From: Mesorhizobium sp. WSM3860
GTDB taxonomy: Bacteria > Pseudomonadota > Alphaproteobacteria > Rhizobiales > Rhizobiaceae
Length of the DNA: 64,000 nt
Reading direction: 5' to 3'
NCBI RefSeq assembly: GCF_002294995.1
Contig: NZ_NSGF01000001.1
Location: 310,001 to 374,000 of the forward strand
The notes beneath the pieces were generated by a model that was given only the letters and a program-made list of their open reading frames with translations, had not been told where the DNA came from and did not search any database. Position numbers and translations under genes: made by a program. This document shows, one piece after another, positions 1 to 10,047 of the stretch; position 1 is the stretch's first letter; every line of letters begins with the position of its first letter.

Positions 1-214
1 AGAGCAGGTCGCGGTGATCTTCGCCGGCGTCAACGGCTATCTCGACAAGCTGGCGCTGAACCAGGTCAGCAAGTTCGAGCATGGCCTGCTCAGCCACATG
101 CGCTCGGCCGGCAAGGACGTGCTCGACGGCATCCGCAAGGAGAAGGCGCTGTCGGACGACCTGCGCGGCAAGCTCAAGGCCGAGATCGACGCCTTCGCCA
201 AGACCTTCGCTTGA
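1..214 (+). CDS. atpA: ATP synthase F1 subunit alpha, C-terminal end (partial)
   Basis: The window opens inside this gene; the reading frame begins at base 2 and ends with TGA at 212-214. The visible 71 or so residues include [11 protein letters not shown] and end in IDAFAKTFA, the helical C-terminal domain of F1 alpha. Alpha alternates with beta in the catalytic hexamer of the cytoplasmic F1 sector. The next gene is atpG, 34 bases on, the standard order of bacterial atp operons. The call relies on position and C-terminal similarity because the nucleotide-binding part lies outside the window. Confidence 0.93.
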   Translation, partial: EQVAVIFAGVNGYLDKLALNQVSKFEHGLLSHMRSAGKDVLDGIRKEKALSDDLRGKLKAEIDAFAKTFA

Positions 215-248
215 CGAGCAGCCGGACGCACGGGATCAGGTTTGAAGC

Positions 249-1133
249 ATGCCTTCGTTAAAAGACCTTCGTAACCGTATCGCCTCGGTCAAGGCGACGC
301 AGAAGATCACCAAGGCGATGCAGATGGTCGCCGCGGCGAAGCTGCGTCGCGCGCAGGAAGCGGCGGAAGCGGCGCGGCCCTATTCCGAGCGGATGGGGGC
401 GGTGCTGGCCAACATCACCCAGGCGATCGGCGGCGGCGGCGATGCCCCGGCGCTGATGACCGGCACCGGCAGGGACGACGTGCATCTGCTCATCGTCTGC
501 ACCGCCGAGCGCGGCCTGTGCGGCGGCTTCAATTCGCAGATCGCGCGCCTGGCTCGCGAGCATATTCGTAAGCTTCTCGCCGACGGCAAGCAGGTCAAGA
601 TCATCTGCGTCGGCAAGAAGGGTTTTGACATCCTGCGCCGCGAGTACGGCTCGCTGATCCTCGAGCGCGTCGATTTGCGCGAGGTCAAGACGCTCGGCTT
701 CGTCAATGCCGATGCGATCGCGCGCAAGGTGATCCACCTGTTCAATCAGGGCGGCTTCGACGTCTGCACGCTGTTCTATTCGCAGTTCAAGTCGGTGATC
801 AGCCAGATCCCGACGGCGCAGCAGATCATCCCGGCGGCTCCGGCTTCCACCGCTGCCGAGACGGGCAACGGAGCCACAGCCGTCTACGAATACGAGCCGG
901 AGCCGGGCGAGATCCTCTCCGACCTCATCCCGCGCAACATCGCGGTGCAGATCTTCCGCGCGCTGCTGGAAAACGCGGCCGGCGAGATGGGCGCCAAGAT
1001 GAGCGCGATGGACAATGCGACGCGCAACGCCGGCGACATGATCAACAGGCTGTCGATCACCTACAATCGCCAGCGGCAGGCGCAGATCACCAAGGAACTC
1101 ATCGAAATCATTTCGGGCGCCGAGGCGCTCTAG
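249..1133 (+). CDS. atpG: ATP synthase F1 subunit gamma
   Basis: The 294-residue product is the central rotor shaft of F1, which couples proton flow through Fo to catalysis at the alpha/beta sites. The N-terminal helix ([20 protein letters not shown]) and the C-terminal helix ([19 protein letters not shown]) are the two strongly conserved coiled-coil segments of the family, and length is normal. It starts at ATG 249 after a purine-rich stretch and lies between atpA and atpD in the operon. No anomaly seen. Confidence 0.98.
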   Translation: MPSLKDLRNRIASVKATQKITKAMQMVAAAKLRRAQEAAEAARPYSERMGAVLANITQAIGGGGDAPALMTGTGRDDVHLLIVCTAERGLCGGFNSQIARLAREHIRKLLADGKQVKIICVGKKGFDILRREYGSLILERVDLREVKTLGFVNADAIARKVIHLFNQGGFDVCTLFYSQFKSVISQIPTAQQIIPAAPASTAAETGNGATAVYEYEPEPGEILSDLIPRNIAVQIFRALLENAAGEMGAKMSAMDNATRNAGDMINRLSITYNRQRQAQITKELIEIISGAEAL

Positions 1134-1189
1134 GCGCGCCCCGCCGCCGAGGCCACCACCTCGCGGCGGACGGCGTGAGCAACAGATAG

Positions 1190-2788
<1,599 letters not shown>

Positions 2789-2790
2789 GC

Positions 2791-2893
2791 TGGTGAATGG
2801 TCAATAGTGAATGGTGAATAAGGGAGTAGCGGATCGGAAATCGGGCTGGGTGAAGGTCATTTGGACCGTTCACCATTCACCATTCACCATTCG
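2791..2893. repeat. Inverted repeat built from GAATGGTGA units between atpD and atpC
   Basis: Bases 2791-2820 carry repeated TGAATGG/GAATGGTGA units. Bases 2867-2893 carry their complement (TTCACCATTCACCATTC). The two arms could form an extended hairpin around a loop of about 45 bases just ahead of atpC. This is visible directly in the sequence. The role is unknown; it could tune atpC expression or mRNA stability, or simply be a dispersed intergenic repeat. Confidence 0.75.
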
Positions 2894-2904
2894 CTAGATT
2901 GATC

Positions 2905-3312
2905 ATGGCTGAAGCTTTCAAGTTCGAACTGGTCTCGCCGGAGCGGCTGCTCGTTTCCGAGCAGGTCGAGTCCGTCGTCATCCCGGGCGCCGAAGGCGAG
3001 ATGACCGTGATGGCGCAACACGCTCCGGTCATGACCACGATCAAGCCCGGCGTCGTCACGGTGAAGACCGCGGCAGGCAAGGAAGAGCGCTACGTCGTGT
3101 TCGGCGGCTTCGCCGACATCCTGCCTTCCGGCTGCACGCTGCTGGCCGAATCGGCAGTCGCCGTCGGCGACATCGACCGCGCCGACCTCGCCCGCCGCAT
3201 CCAGGAAGCCAGGGAAGACGCCGCGGACGCCAAGGACGACGAGGCCCGCAGCAAGGCCGAGCAGTTTCTCAGCCAGCTCACCACCTTGGAAGGCGCGCTG
3301 CTGCCGGCCTGA
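2905..3312 (+). CDS. atpC: ATP synthase F1 subunit epsilon
   Basis: The 135-residue epsilon subunit sits at the foot of the rotor and inhibits ATP hydrolysis. The N-terminal beta-sandwich is clear (FELVSPERLL, VVIPGAEGEMTVMAQHAPV, VFGGFADIL), followed by a C-terminal helical hairpin rich in Ala, Asp and Lys. ATG 2905 (MAEAFKFEL) is preferred to the in-frame TTG two codons upstream at 2899 because it matches the family N-terminus. Last gene of the atp operon, followed at once by a terminator. Confidence 0.96.
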   Translation: MAEAFKFELVSPERLLVSEQVESVVIPGAEGEMTVMAQHAPVMTTIKPGVVTVKTAAGKEERYVVFGGFADILPSGCTLLAESAVAVGDIDRADLARRIQEAREDAADAKDDEARSKAEQFLSQLTTLEGALLPA

Positions 3313-3317
3313 CGGCG

Positions 3318-3340
3318 GCGGGGCTTGCCCCGCTTTTTTG
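3318..3340 (+). terminator. Rho-independent terminator of the atp operon
   Basis: A GCGGGGC/GCCCCGC stem with a minimal loop is followed by six T residues (3334-3339), six bases after the atpC stop codon. This is a textbook intrinsic terminator for the operon. Confidence 0.9.
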
Positions 3341-3415
3341 TTTGCCCGGCTTTCTCGTTTGGGAGACAGTCCGCCCGCTTGTCAGGGCGTCTTGCCGTTT
3401 CATGCAAACGGCGAG

Positions 3416-3580
3416 AGCTCTGTCTTCATGCTCGGCGGCAACCGCGATAACTCGGCCGACAGCCGCTTCACCATGGGTACGGTGCCGTACGGCAACCTCG
3501 TCGGCAAGGCAGTGCGCCTGTTCTGGAATTCAAACGGCGTTGACTATGCCTCACGCCAGGTCATCAACGCGGCCAGATAG
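3416..3580 (+). pseudogene. Remnant of signal peptidase I (C-terminal end)
   Basis: An open frame ending at 3580 encodes FMLGGNRDNSADSRF and then VPYGNLVGKAVRLFW. These match the C-terminal conserved box of type I signal peptidases (consensus GDNRDNSxDSR, then VPxxNxxGKA). The membrane anchor and the catalytic Ser and Lys boxes are absent upstream: the frame has only about 30 unrelated residues before the match, and the atp terminator lies just ahead. The box also carries Gly for the conserved Asp (GGNRDNS). I read it as a decayed gene fragment, not a functional peptidase. Confidence 0.75.
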
Positions 3581-3594
3581 GTGACGCGCAGAGG

Positions 3595-5112
3595 CTATTC
3601 GGTTTTTCCGCGCTCGCCGCCGATGCCAAGCGCGCCCAGCGCAAGTGCCGGGCCGCCTTCCCTGAGATGGACGAGGTGGGTGGCGACGACCTCGATCAGG
3701 GTTTGACGCTGGGGATGGCCCTTGGCAAGGCCAGCAAGATCAAACACGGCCGTTGTCATTTCCGCCGTCGGCAGATTCCGGGCGAAGATGTCGCGGAGGG
3801 CGGCGTCGAGCGGGTCGGTGAAATGGCCTTCGGGCAAGGTCCCGCCACGCGCCGCGCATGCGGCGATCCAGGCGGCGACTGCCAGCGACAGGTGCTCTGG
3901 AAGCAACCCGGCATCCAGCCTTGCAAGGGCGGAGGCGACGATCCGCTGCGGCAGCTTCTGGCTGCCGTCATTGGCGATCTGCGCCGTGCGATGGGCAAGC
4001 GCGGTGTTGGAAAACCGCTCAGCGAGTTCCGCCGTGTAGGCAGCCGTATCAAGGCCTGCAGCCTGAGGCAGCGTCGGGACGGCTTCGGCCCACAATGCGT
4101 CGACAAACCGTCGGATGGACGGGTCGGCGAAGGCGCGGTCGACGGTGGCGTGGCCGCTGAGCAGGCCGAGATAGGCAAGGGACGAATGCGCGCCGTTGAG
4201 CAGTCTCAGCTTCATGTCCTCGAAGGGACCGACATCCTCGACCATGGTGACGCCGAATTTCTCCCAGGCCGGCCGCCCGGTGGGGAAACGATCCTCAATC
4301 ACCCATTGACAGAAAGGCTCGGTCATCACCGGCCAGGCATCCTCGAGGCCGAGCTCGCCGGCGATGCGGGCGCGGTCGGCATCGGTGGTCGCCGGCACGA
4401 TGCGGTCGACCATGCTCGACGGGAAGGCCACTTCGTTGGCGACATGGCGGGCGAGTTCGGCATCGCCCTGTCGGGCGAGCCGTGCATCGCGCAGCTTGGC
4501 AAACTCGACCAACAGTTTGTGCAGCGTGGCGCCGTTGGCCGGAAGGTTGTCGCAGCAGAGCACGGTGAAGGGTTGGGTGCCGGCGGCGCGGCGGCGCGCA
4601 AGCGCCTCGGCCAGGAAACCATGCGCCGTCTTCGGCGATCCAGGGTTCCCCAGATCGTGGACGATATCGGGATGGGTTTCGTCAAGACTGCCATCGGCCG
4701 CCCTTAGATAGGCCTTTTCGGTGATGGTCAGCGTGACGATGCGGGTGCGCGGATCGGTGAGGGCGGTAAGCACGGCGTCCGGATCTTCGGGCGCCACCAG
4801 CAACGAGAGGATCGAGCCCACGACCTGCAACTGCTCGCCGGCGCTTTCCCTCACCGCCAGCGTGTAGAGCCCGTCCTGAGGTGCCAGCGCGTCGCGTGTA
4901 TCGGGACTGCGCAGCGAGACGCCAATGATGCCCCAACCCGTCTCGCCACCAGCCAGGCAGGCGTCGACATAAGCCGCCTGATGAGCGCGATGGAAGGCGC
5001 CGACGCCGAGATGGACGATGCCGGGCGCGACCCGATCCCGATCAAAGGCGGGAACTGAAACTGCCGCCGGCAAGGACCGCAGGGTTCCGTTGGAGAGACG
5101 GCCGCGGGTCAT
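3595..5112 (-). CDS. Mannitol dehydrogenase family oxidoreductase, probably D-fructuronate/mannonate reductase
   Basis: The product of about 505 residues belongs to the polyol-specific long-chain dehydrogenase family (UxuB, UxaB, MtlK). The N-terminal Rossmann region reads PGIVHLGVGAFHRAHQAAYVD, and the middle has the family stretch LRLLNGAHSSLAYLG, containing the catalytic-site Asn and His of this family. UxuB reduces D-fructuronate to D-mannonate, which fits the divergent neighbour uxaC. The start at ATG 5112 (MTRGRLSNGTL) is chosen over the longer frame reaching 5241 because it matches the usual family length. Mannitol 2-dehydrogenase is the alternative. Confidence 0.82.
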   Translation of the reverse strand: MTRGRLSNGTLRSLPAAVSVPAFDRDRVAPGIVHLGVGAFHRAHQAAYVDACLAGGETGWGIIGVSLRSPDTRDALAPQDGLYTLAVRESAGEQLQVVGSILSLLVAPEDPDAVLTALTDPRTRIVTLTITEKAYLRAADGSLDETHPDIVHDLGNPGSPKTAHGFLAEALARRRAAGTQPFTVLCCDNLPANGATLHKLLVEFAKLRDARLARQGDAELARHVANEVAFPSSMVDRIVPATTDADRARIAGELGLEDAWPVMTEPFCQWVIEDRFPTGRPAWEKFGVTMVEDVGPFEDMKLRLLNGAHSSLAYLGLLSGHATVDRAFADPSIRRFVDALWAEAVPTLPQAAGLDTAAYTAELAERFSNTALAHRTAQIANDGSQKLPQRIVASALARLDAGLLPEHLSLAVAAWIAACAARGGTLPEGHFTDPLDAALRDIFARNLPTAEMTTAVFDLAGLAKGHPQRQTLIEVVATHLVHLREGGPALALGALGIGGERGKTE

Positions 5113-5286
5113 GGCGCCAAAACGGCTGAGGGGTTTCGGCGGAGCGGCATGTCGGTGTCCCGTGTCATGGATCGGACCCGGCGTAACACCTGTTTCCCGC
5201 TGCTGCAAGGACAGCCGCGTGCGGTCGGCAAACGTTGACATGATGCGTTGGCGATCCTACCGATAGCCCACCCTGGAGGAGCTGCT

Positions 5287-6702
5287 ATGTCCATGATCGC
5301 TCTGACCGATCCGGATCTGCTGTTCCCGCCCGAAGCGTCCGCGCGCACGCTCGCCCGCGCGCTCTACGCCGGCATCAAAGACCTGCCAATCATCAGCCCA
5401 CACGGCCATACCGATCCGCGCTGGTATGCGCTCAACGAGCCGTTCCCCGACCCGGCGCAATTGCTGATCGTGCCGGATCATTACATCTTCCGCATGCTGT
5501 TCAGCCAAGGCGTGCGACTGCAGGAACTCGGCGTGCCGAGGCTCGATGGGTCGCCGGTCGAGACCGACGGCCGGGCGATATGGCGGCGTTTTGCCGAGCA
5601 TTATTATCTGTTCCGCGGCACGCCGACGCGGCTCTGGCTCGACCATGTGCTGTCGCATTTGTTCGGCATCGACAAGCCGCTCAATGCCAGCACGGCGGAT
5701 CGCCACTACGATACGATTGCCACGCTGCTGCAGCGGGACGACTATCGCCCGCGGGCGCTGTTCGAGCGATTCAACATCGAGGTGATCGCGACCACCGAGG
5801 GGGCGCTCGACGATCTGAGATGGCACCAGATAATCCGCGACAGCGACTGGCAGGGGCGGGTGGTCACCGCCTACCGGCCGGACGCCGTCGTCGATCCGGA
5901 CTCCGAAGGGTTCCTGGCGAATCTCGATCGCCTCGGCGAGATCACCGGCCGCGACACCGGCACATGGTCCGGCTATCTCGACGCGCACCGGCAACGCCGC
6001 GCCTTCTTCAAGGGGTTCGGCGCGACCTCATCCGATCATGGCCATCCGACGGCCGAGACCGCCAATCTCTCGGACGCCGCGGCCGTGGAATTGTTCAACC
6101 GCATTCGCCGCGGCTCGCAGGATGAGCGCGAGCGGAAACTGTTTCGCGCGCAAATGTTGACCGAGATGGCCAAGATGAGCCGTGACGATGGCCTCGTCCT
6201 GCAGATCCATCCGGGCTCGTCGCGCAACCATTCCCGGGCCATCTTGCAGAAATTCGGCCGGGACAAGGGCTTCGATATTCCGACCCGGACCGACTATGTC
6301 AACGCGCTGAAGCCGCTGCTCGACTGCGTCGGGCTGGAGCCCGACCTTGCCGTCATCGTCTTCACCCTGGACGAGACCAGCTACGCGCGCGAACTGGCGC
6401 CGCTGGCCGGCGTCTATCCGGCGCTGAAGCTCGGGCCGGCCTGGTGGTTCCACGACAGCCCGGAAGGCATGCGCCGCTTCCGCGAGATGACAACGGAGAC
6501 GGCCGGCTTCTACAACACCGTCGGCTTTAACGACGACACACGCGCCTTTCCCTCGATCCCGGCGCGCCACGACATCGCCCGCCGCGTCGACTGCGCCTTC
6601 CTGGCACGGCTCGTCGCCGAGCACAGGCTGCGCGAGGACGAAGCACATGAGCTGGCAAGCGAGCTGACCTATGCGCTGGCGAAAAAAGCCTACCGGCTCT
6701 GA
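5287..6702 (+). CDS. uxaC: Glucuronate isomerase
   Basis: The 471-residue product is the amidohydrolase-fold uronate isomerase that converts D-glucuronate to D-fructuronate and D-galacturonate to D-tagaturonate. Diagnostic stretches are the N-terminal ISPHGHTDPRWYA (metal-binding HxH), VIATTEGALDD, LQIHPGSSRNHS and GPAWWFHDSPEGM. ATG 5287 follows a clear GGAGGA ribosome site at 5275-5280; an in-frame ATG at 5248 lacks one. It is transcribed divergently from the uxuB-like gene and leads the kduD-like and kdgF-like genes, forming a hexuronate operon. Confidence 0.95.
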   Translation: MSMIALTDPDLLFPPEASARTLARALYAGIKDLPIISPHGHTDPRWYALNEPFPDPAQLLIVPDHYIFRMLFSQGVRLQELGVPRLDGSPVETDGRAIWRRFAEHYYLFRGTPTRLWLDHVLSHLFGIDKPLNASTADRHYDTIATLLQRDDYRPRALFERFNIEVIATTEGALDDLRWHQIIRDSDWQGRVVTAYRPDAVVDPDSEGFLANLDRLGEITGRDTGTWSGYLDAHRQRRAFFKGFGATSSDHGHPTAETANLSDAAAVELFNRIRRGSQDERERKLFRAQMLTEMAKMSRDDGLVLQIHPGSSRNHSRAILQKFGRDKGFDIPTRTDYVNALKPLLDCVGLEPDLAVIVFTLDETSYARELAPLAGVYPALKLGPAWWFHDSPEGMRRFREMTTETAGFYNTVGFNDDTRAFPSIPARHDIARRVDCAFLARLVAEHRLREDEAHELASELTYALAKKAYRL

Positions 6703-6726
6703 CGCGTTCATGGGGCTCGGCCATCG

Positions 6727-7527
6727 ATGACAGACACGGGGGACATCTTGACCAAGACCGAGCCCGATCTCTCCGCCTTCAGCCTCGCCGACAAGCGCAT
6801 CCTCGTCACCGGCGCCAACACCGGCATCGGCCAGGGCATTGCCGTGTCGGTCGCGCGCGCCGGCGGCGCGGTCATCGCCGTCGGCCGCTCGGCGATGGAT
6901 GAAACTGCGGAGAAGATCGCGGCCAGGGGTGGCCAGTTCGAAACCGTGGCCGCCGATCTCGGCGATCCTGCCGCGGCTGCCGTAATGCTCGACCGGATAT
7001 GGGACGAGAAGGGACCGCTCGACGGCCTGGTCAACAATGCCGGCATCATACGACGCGCCGACGCGGTCGATCTGACCGAGGCCGACTGGGACGACGTGAT
7101 GGACATCAATTTGAAGACGGTCTTCCGGCTTTGCCAGAGTTTTGCCAGACGCGTGCTGGCGCAGCCCGGGCGGCGCGGCAAGGTGGTCAACATAGCCTCC
7201 GTGCTCAGCTTCCAGGGCGGCATCCGTGTCGCCTCCTACACCGCTTCGAAACATGGCGTGCTTGGCCTCACGAGGCTGCTCGCCTGCGAATGGGCGGCGA
7301 AAGGCATTAACGTCAACGGTATCGCGCCGGGCTATATCCAGACCAACAACACCGAGGCCTTGCGCGCCGACCCCGACCGCAGCGCCGCCATCCTCGGGCG
7401 TATTCCCGCGGGGCGCTGGGGCCAGCCCGGCGATATCGGCGATGCAGCCGTCTTCCTGCTCGCGCCTGCGTCGGACTACATGCATGGCGCCGTCGTACCC
7501 GTGGACGGCGGCTGGCTGGCACGGTGA
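6727..7527 (+). CDS. kduD: SDR family oxidoreductase, KduD-like (2-deoxy-D-gluconate 3-dehydrogenase)
   Basis: The 266-residue classical short-chain dehydrogenase has the cofactor motif TGANTGIGQGIA near residues 29-40, the structural NNAGI, the catalytic Ser in NIASVLSFQGG, and YTASK with the catalytic Tyr and Lys. The overall pattern resembles KduD, which interconverts 2,5-diketo-3-deoxygluconate and KDG in pectin and uronate breakdown. It follows uxaC by 24 bases and precedes a KdgF-like cupin, supporting that role. Substrate specificity cannot be read from sequence alone in this family. Confidence 0.83.
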   Translation: MTDTGDILTKTEPDLSAFSLADKRILVTGANTGIGQGIAVSVARAGGAVIAVGRSAMDETAEKIAARGGQFETVAADLGDPAAAAVMLDRIWDEKGPLDGLVNNAGIIRRADAVDLTEADWDDVMDINLKTVFRLCQSFARRVLAQPGRRGKVVNIASVLSFQGGIRVASYTASKHGVLGLTRLLACEWAAKGINVNGIAPGYIQTNNTEALRADPDRSAAILGRIPAGRWGQPGDIGDAAVFLLAPASDYMHGAVVPVDGGWLAR

Positions 7528-7554
7528 CCATTTCAAGCTGAATGGAAGCTCGCG

Positions 7555-7887
7555 ATGACCCATCTCTTTTCACATGTCGGCGAAACAGCGTGGGAGCCGA
7601 CGCCGGACGGCAACGGACGGCGCGTGCTGGTGCACACGGCCGAACTGATGATGGTCGAATTCGCCTTCGACAAGGGCGGCGTCGGTGCACTGCATTCGCA
7701 TCCGCATGTCCAGGCAAGCTATGTCGCCGAAGGCCGGTTCGAGGTCACGATCGCCGGCCGGTCGGAGATTCTGGCAGCGGGAAGTAGCTTTATCGTGCCC
7801 TCCAACCTCGTGCACGGCGTCAAGGCGCTGGAAGCGGGGAGGCTGGTCGACAGTTTTGCGCCTTATCGGGCCGACTTCCTCGCCTGA
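7555..7887 (+). CDS. Cupin protein, KdgF-like (unsaturated uronate processing)
   Basis: The 110-residue single cupin has metal-binding motif 1 in GALHSHPHVQASYVAEGRFE and motif 2 in PSNLVHGVKAL, ending in DSFAPYRADFL. KdgF proteins share this layout (H-x-H-x5-6-Y and a PHG-type second motif, ending in a PxREDFL-like tail). They speed linearisation of 4,5-unsaturated monouronates from pectin or alginate. Gene position at the end of the uxaC/kduD-like operon fits. The exact substrate is inferred. Confidence 0.78.
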   Translation: MTHLFSHVGETAWEPTPDGNGRRVLVHTAELMMVEFAFDKGGVGALHSHPHVQASYVAEGRFEVTIAGRSEILAAGSSFIVPSNLVHGVKALEAGRLVDSFAPYRADFLA

Positions 7888-7916
7888 GGAGACAGCTTAT
7901 GTACTGCTCTAAAGGA

Positions 7917-7947
7917 AAACCCGCGCCGTAAGACGCGGGTTTGTTGC
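7917..7947 (+). terminator. Intrinsic terminator after the uronate operon
   Basis: The inverted repeat AAACCCGCG (7917-7925) and CGCGGGTTT (7934-7942) encloses an 8-base loop 29 bases after the cupin stop codon. The descending arm supplies the T run. It closes the uxaC-kduD-kdgF-like unit. Confidence 0.8.
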
Positions 7948-8151
7948 CTGGGCGCTCGTGGCGCCGCCGCGGTACTCAAACATTGCCGCAGGACGACAAC
8001 GGTGCCGCAACATGGTGAAGATAGATTTAACGAAGAGGACTGGCAGTCTGCCGGCATATCGGCCAAAGAGACGGCGCCGCAGATCCATCATTCGGCTCCG
8101 GGTGCCGGCTTTGGCAACGGATGAACTAAGTCCCCGGGAGCGGAAGTCGAA

Positions 8152-8844
8152 ATGGACGTCGTACAAAAATCAGAAGCCTTTTTGCGCAAGGCAATCAGGC
8201 GGCCGATCAGAGAGGTCCGGCGCTTGGCGCTGGATGTGAAGCGGCTGTGGCGGCTTTGGTTTGCTCGACGCTCTGCGCCTTACAAGAAGATATTCATTGC
8301 CGGCTGTGCGCGCAGCGGAACGACGCTGACCCAGCGCCTGATGGGGTGTTTCGAGGACACCTTCGTCAATCGAGCCGAAGCGAAATATACCCGGCTGGAT
8401 ATGTTGGACCGCCCCGAATCCAACCTTGTCGTCAAGCGCACCGATCGGGGTCATGCGCATCTGGCGAAATTGCCCGCCGCCATTGGCCTGATCTATTGCG
8501 TTCGCCATCCTTACGACGTGCTCACCAGCTCGCATCCGGAAAGCAGGGCGGAGCGCCGGTTCCATGTCACCTCCGAACGGTGGCTGGCCGAATACGAAGC
8601 TTTGCTGCGGCTGAGAAAGGCGCAGCCGAACCGCGCGATCGTCTATGTCCGCTACGAGGACATGATCGCTCGGCCGGACGAGGTCCAGGAGAGGATCGCG
8701 CGAGCATTCGACCTCAGGCCGCGTATCCGCTTCAGCGAGGATGCCGGTAACCCGATACGGGCAACATCGCTCAAGAAGTGGGAACGGAACGAGGAATACC
8801 GTGCTATATCAAAGCCCTGCCCCCGGCGTTCCTCGCCCGGCTGA
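8152..8844 (+). CDS. Sulfotransferase family protein with a 3'-end frameshift
   Basis: The N-terminal half carries the PAPS 5'-phosphosulfate loop in FIAGCARSGTTLTQRLM (about residues 46-62) and a 3'-phosphate-binding-like VRHPYDVLTSS near residue 119. The annotated frame ends in an unlikely tail (KPCPRRSSPG). Moving one base at about 8803-8805 gives YIKALPPAFLARLRGF and then EEFDYDMPEWANA, ending at 8897, a natural C-terminus for this family. That stop would overlap the next gene's ATG as ATGA. The gene is therefore probably frameshifted near codon 218 (or a sequencing error). The acceptor of the sulfate is unknown; a surface glycan is plausible. Confidence 0.8.
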   Translation: MDVVQKSEAFLRKAIRRPIREVRRLALDVKRLWRLWFARRSAPYKKIFIAGCARSGTTLTQRLMGCFEDTFVNRAEAKYTRLDMLDRPESNLVVKRTDRGHAHLAKLPAAIGLIYCVRHPYDVLTSSHPESRAERRFHVTSERWLAEYEALLRLRKAQPNRAIVYVRYEDMIARPDEVQERIARAFDLRPRIRFSEDAGNPIRATSLKKWERNEEYRAISKPCPRRSSPG

Positions 8845-8893
8845 GAGGGTTCTGTGAGGAGTTCGACTATGACATGCCGGAGTGGGCAAACGC

Positions 8894-9853
8894 ATGACGT
8901 TGATGCTCGGTCTTTCAGCCGAACGGGGCGGACCTTTGATTACTCCCGATATGCTGCCGGGCGATGAGGGAGCCAGCATAAACGGCCCATCGATGGTCAA
9001 GATGCCGGCCTGGGCGACCGGCCGGCTAGGAACGTATCACCTGTATTTCGCGCATCACAACGGCACCTACATCCGCCTAGCCTATTCAGATACGCTGCAA
9101 GGCCCTTGGCGGATCCACCCGGGCGGCGTGCTTTCGCTTGGCGAATGTCCTTTTCTGAGGGATCACATCGCCTCTCCCGACGTGCATGTGGACGAGCAAA
9201 CCCGGCGCATCGTCATGTATTTTCACGGCCCCGAGCGACGTGCCCGCGAGCAGACGACCTTCGCGGCCACATCGGTCGACGGCCTTTACTTCAACCCCAG
9301 TCCCCGGGCGCTAGGGCCGTTCTATGCGCGGATCTTTCGGCACGACGGCTGGTGGTACGGGCTTTTCGGCACCGGCACCGTCAGACTTCGCCGATCAATC
9401 GAGGGTCTTTCCGGTTTCGAGGAGGGGCCGGTCGTGCTGCCGGGCTCGCGCCGGGTTCGGCCACGGCATGTGGCAGTGCAGAAGAGCGGGGATTCGCTGA
9501 TCGTCTATTATACGCGCAAGGGCGACGCGCCGGAGCGCGTGATTTACGGCAGCATCGACCTTTGCAAGGATTGGCGGCGTTGGGTCGTGCGCGGCAGGAC
9601 CGAATTGCTGAGACCCGGCACCGACTACGAGGGCGCCGGCCTGCCGGTTCGCCGCAGCAAGGCGGGCGTGGCAAGAAGCAAGGAGAACGGGCTGCGCGAT
9701 CCGGCCATTTTCGAGGAGGATGGCCGGACCTGGCTGCTCTATGCCATCGCGGGCGAGAGCGGCATTGCGCTGGCCGAAATCCGACCGGGGGAACCCAGGG
9801 CTGCTGGGCTGCGAAGATCGATCGCGAATCTATGGAGCCGGCTCGGAGTCTAA
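8894..9853 (+). CDS. Beta-propeller protein resembling GH43/GH32-type glycosidases
   Basis: The product is about 319 residues from ATG 8894; an in-frame GTG at 8882 is the alternative. It shows blade-like repeats typical of five-bladed propellers: TYHLYFAHHNGTYIRLAYSD, ASPDVHVDEQTRRIVMYFHG, and near the C-terminus LRDPAIFEEDGRTWLLYA followed by AGESGIALAEI. Family 43/32 enzymes act on arabinans, xylans or fructans, but I cannot assign catalytic acids with confidence, and there is no obvious signal peptide. Its ATG overlaps the frame-restored stop of the upstream sulfotransferase, so the two were probably translationally coupled and may modify the same polysaccharide. Confidence 0.65.
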   Translation: MTLMLGLSAERGGPLITPDMLPGDEGASINGPSMVKMPAWATGRLGTYHLYFAHHNGTYIRLAYSDTLQGPWRIHPGGVLSLGECPFLRDHIASPDVHVDEQTRRIVMYFHGPERRAREQTTFAATSVDGLYFNPSPRALGPFYARIFRHDGWWYGLFGTGTVRLRRSIEGLSGFEEGPVVLPGSRRVRPRHVAVQKSGDSLIVYYTRKGDAPERVIYGSIDLCKDWRRWVVRGRTELLRPGTDYEGAGLPVRRSKAGVARSKENGLRDPAIFEEDGRTWLLYAIAGESGIALAEIRPGEPRAAGLRRSIANLWSRLGV

Positions 9854-10047
9854 CGCCGCCCTCCCTTTGCGAACCTTCGCTCAGCGCTACCGCAGCGCGA
9901 GCCGCACGCCCGGGACGCAGTGGACACTGCCGACCGACCTGCCACGCCGGGTTGCGCAGGAAGGAGCGGAGCGCGTGGGTTGCGATGGCATTCGGGCGAT
10001 CTGCGCCTTAAGAACGTAGCCTCAGCCGAAACCGGGAATCACTCTCA

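Noticed and set aside
6028..7563. 511-residue minus-strand frame opposite uxaC and the SDR gene
   Set aside because: It spans two real, well-conserved genes and has shadow-type composition.
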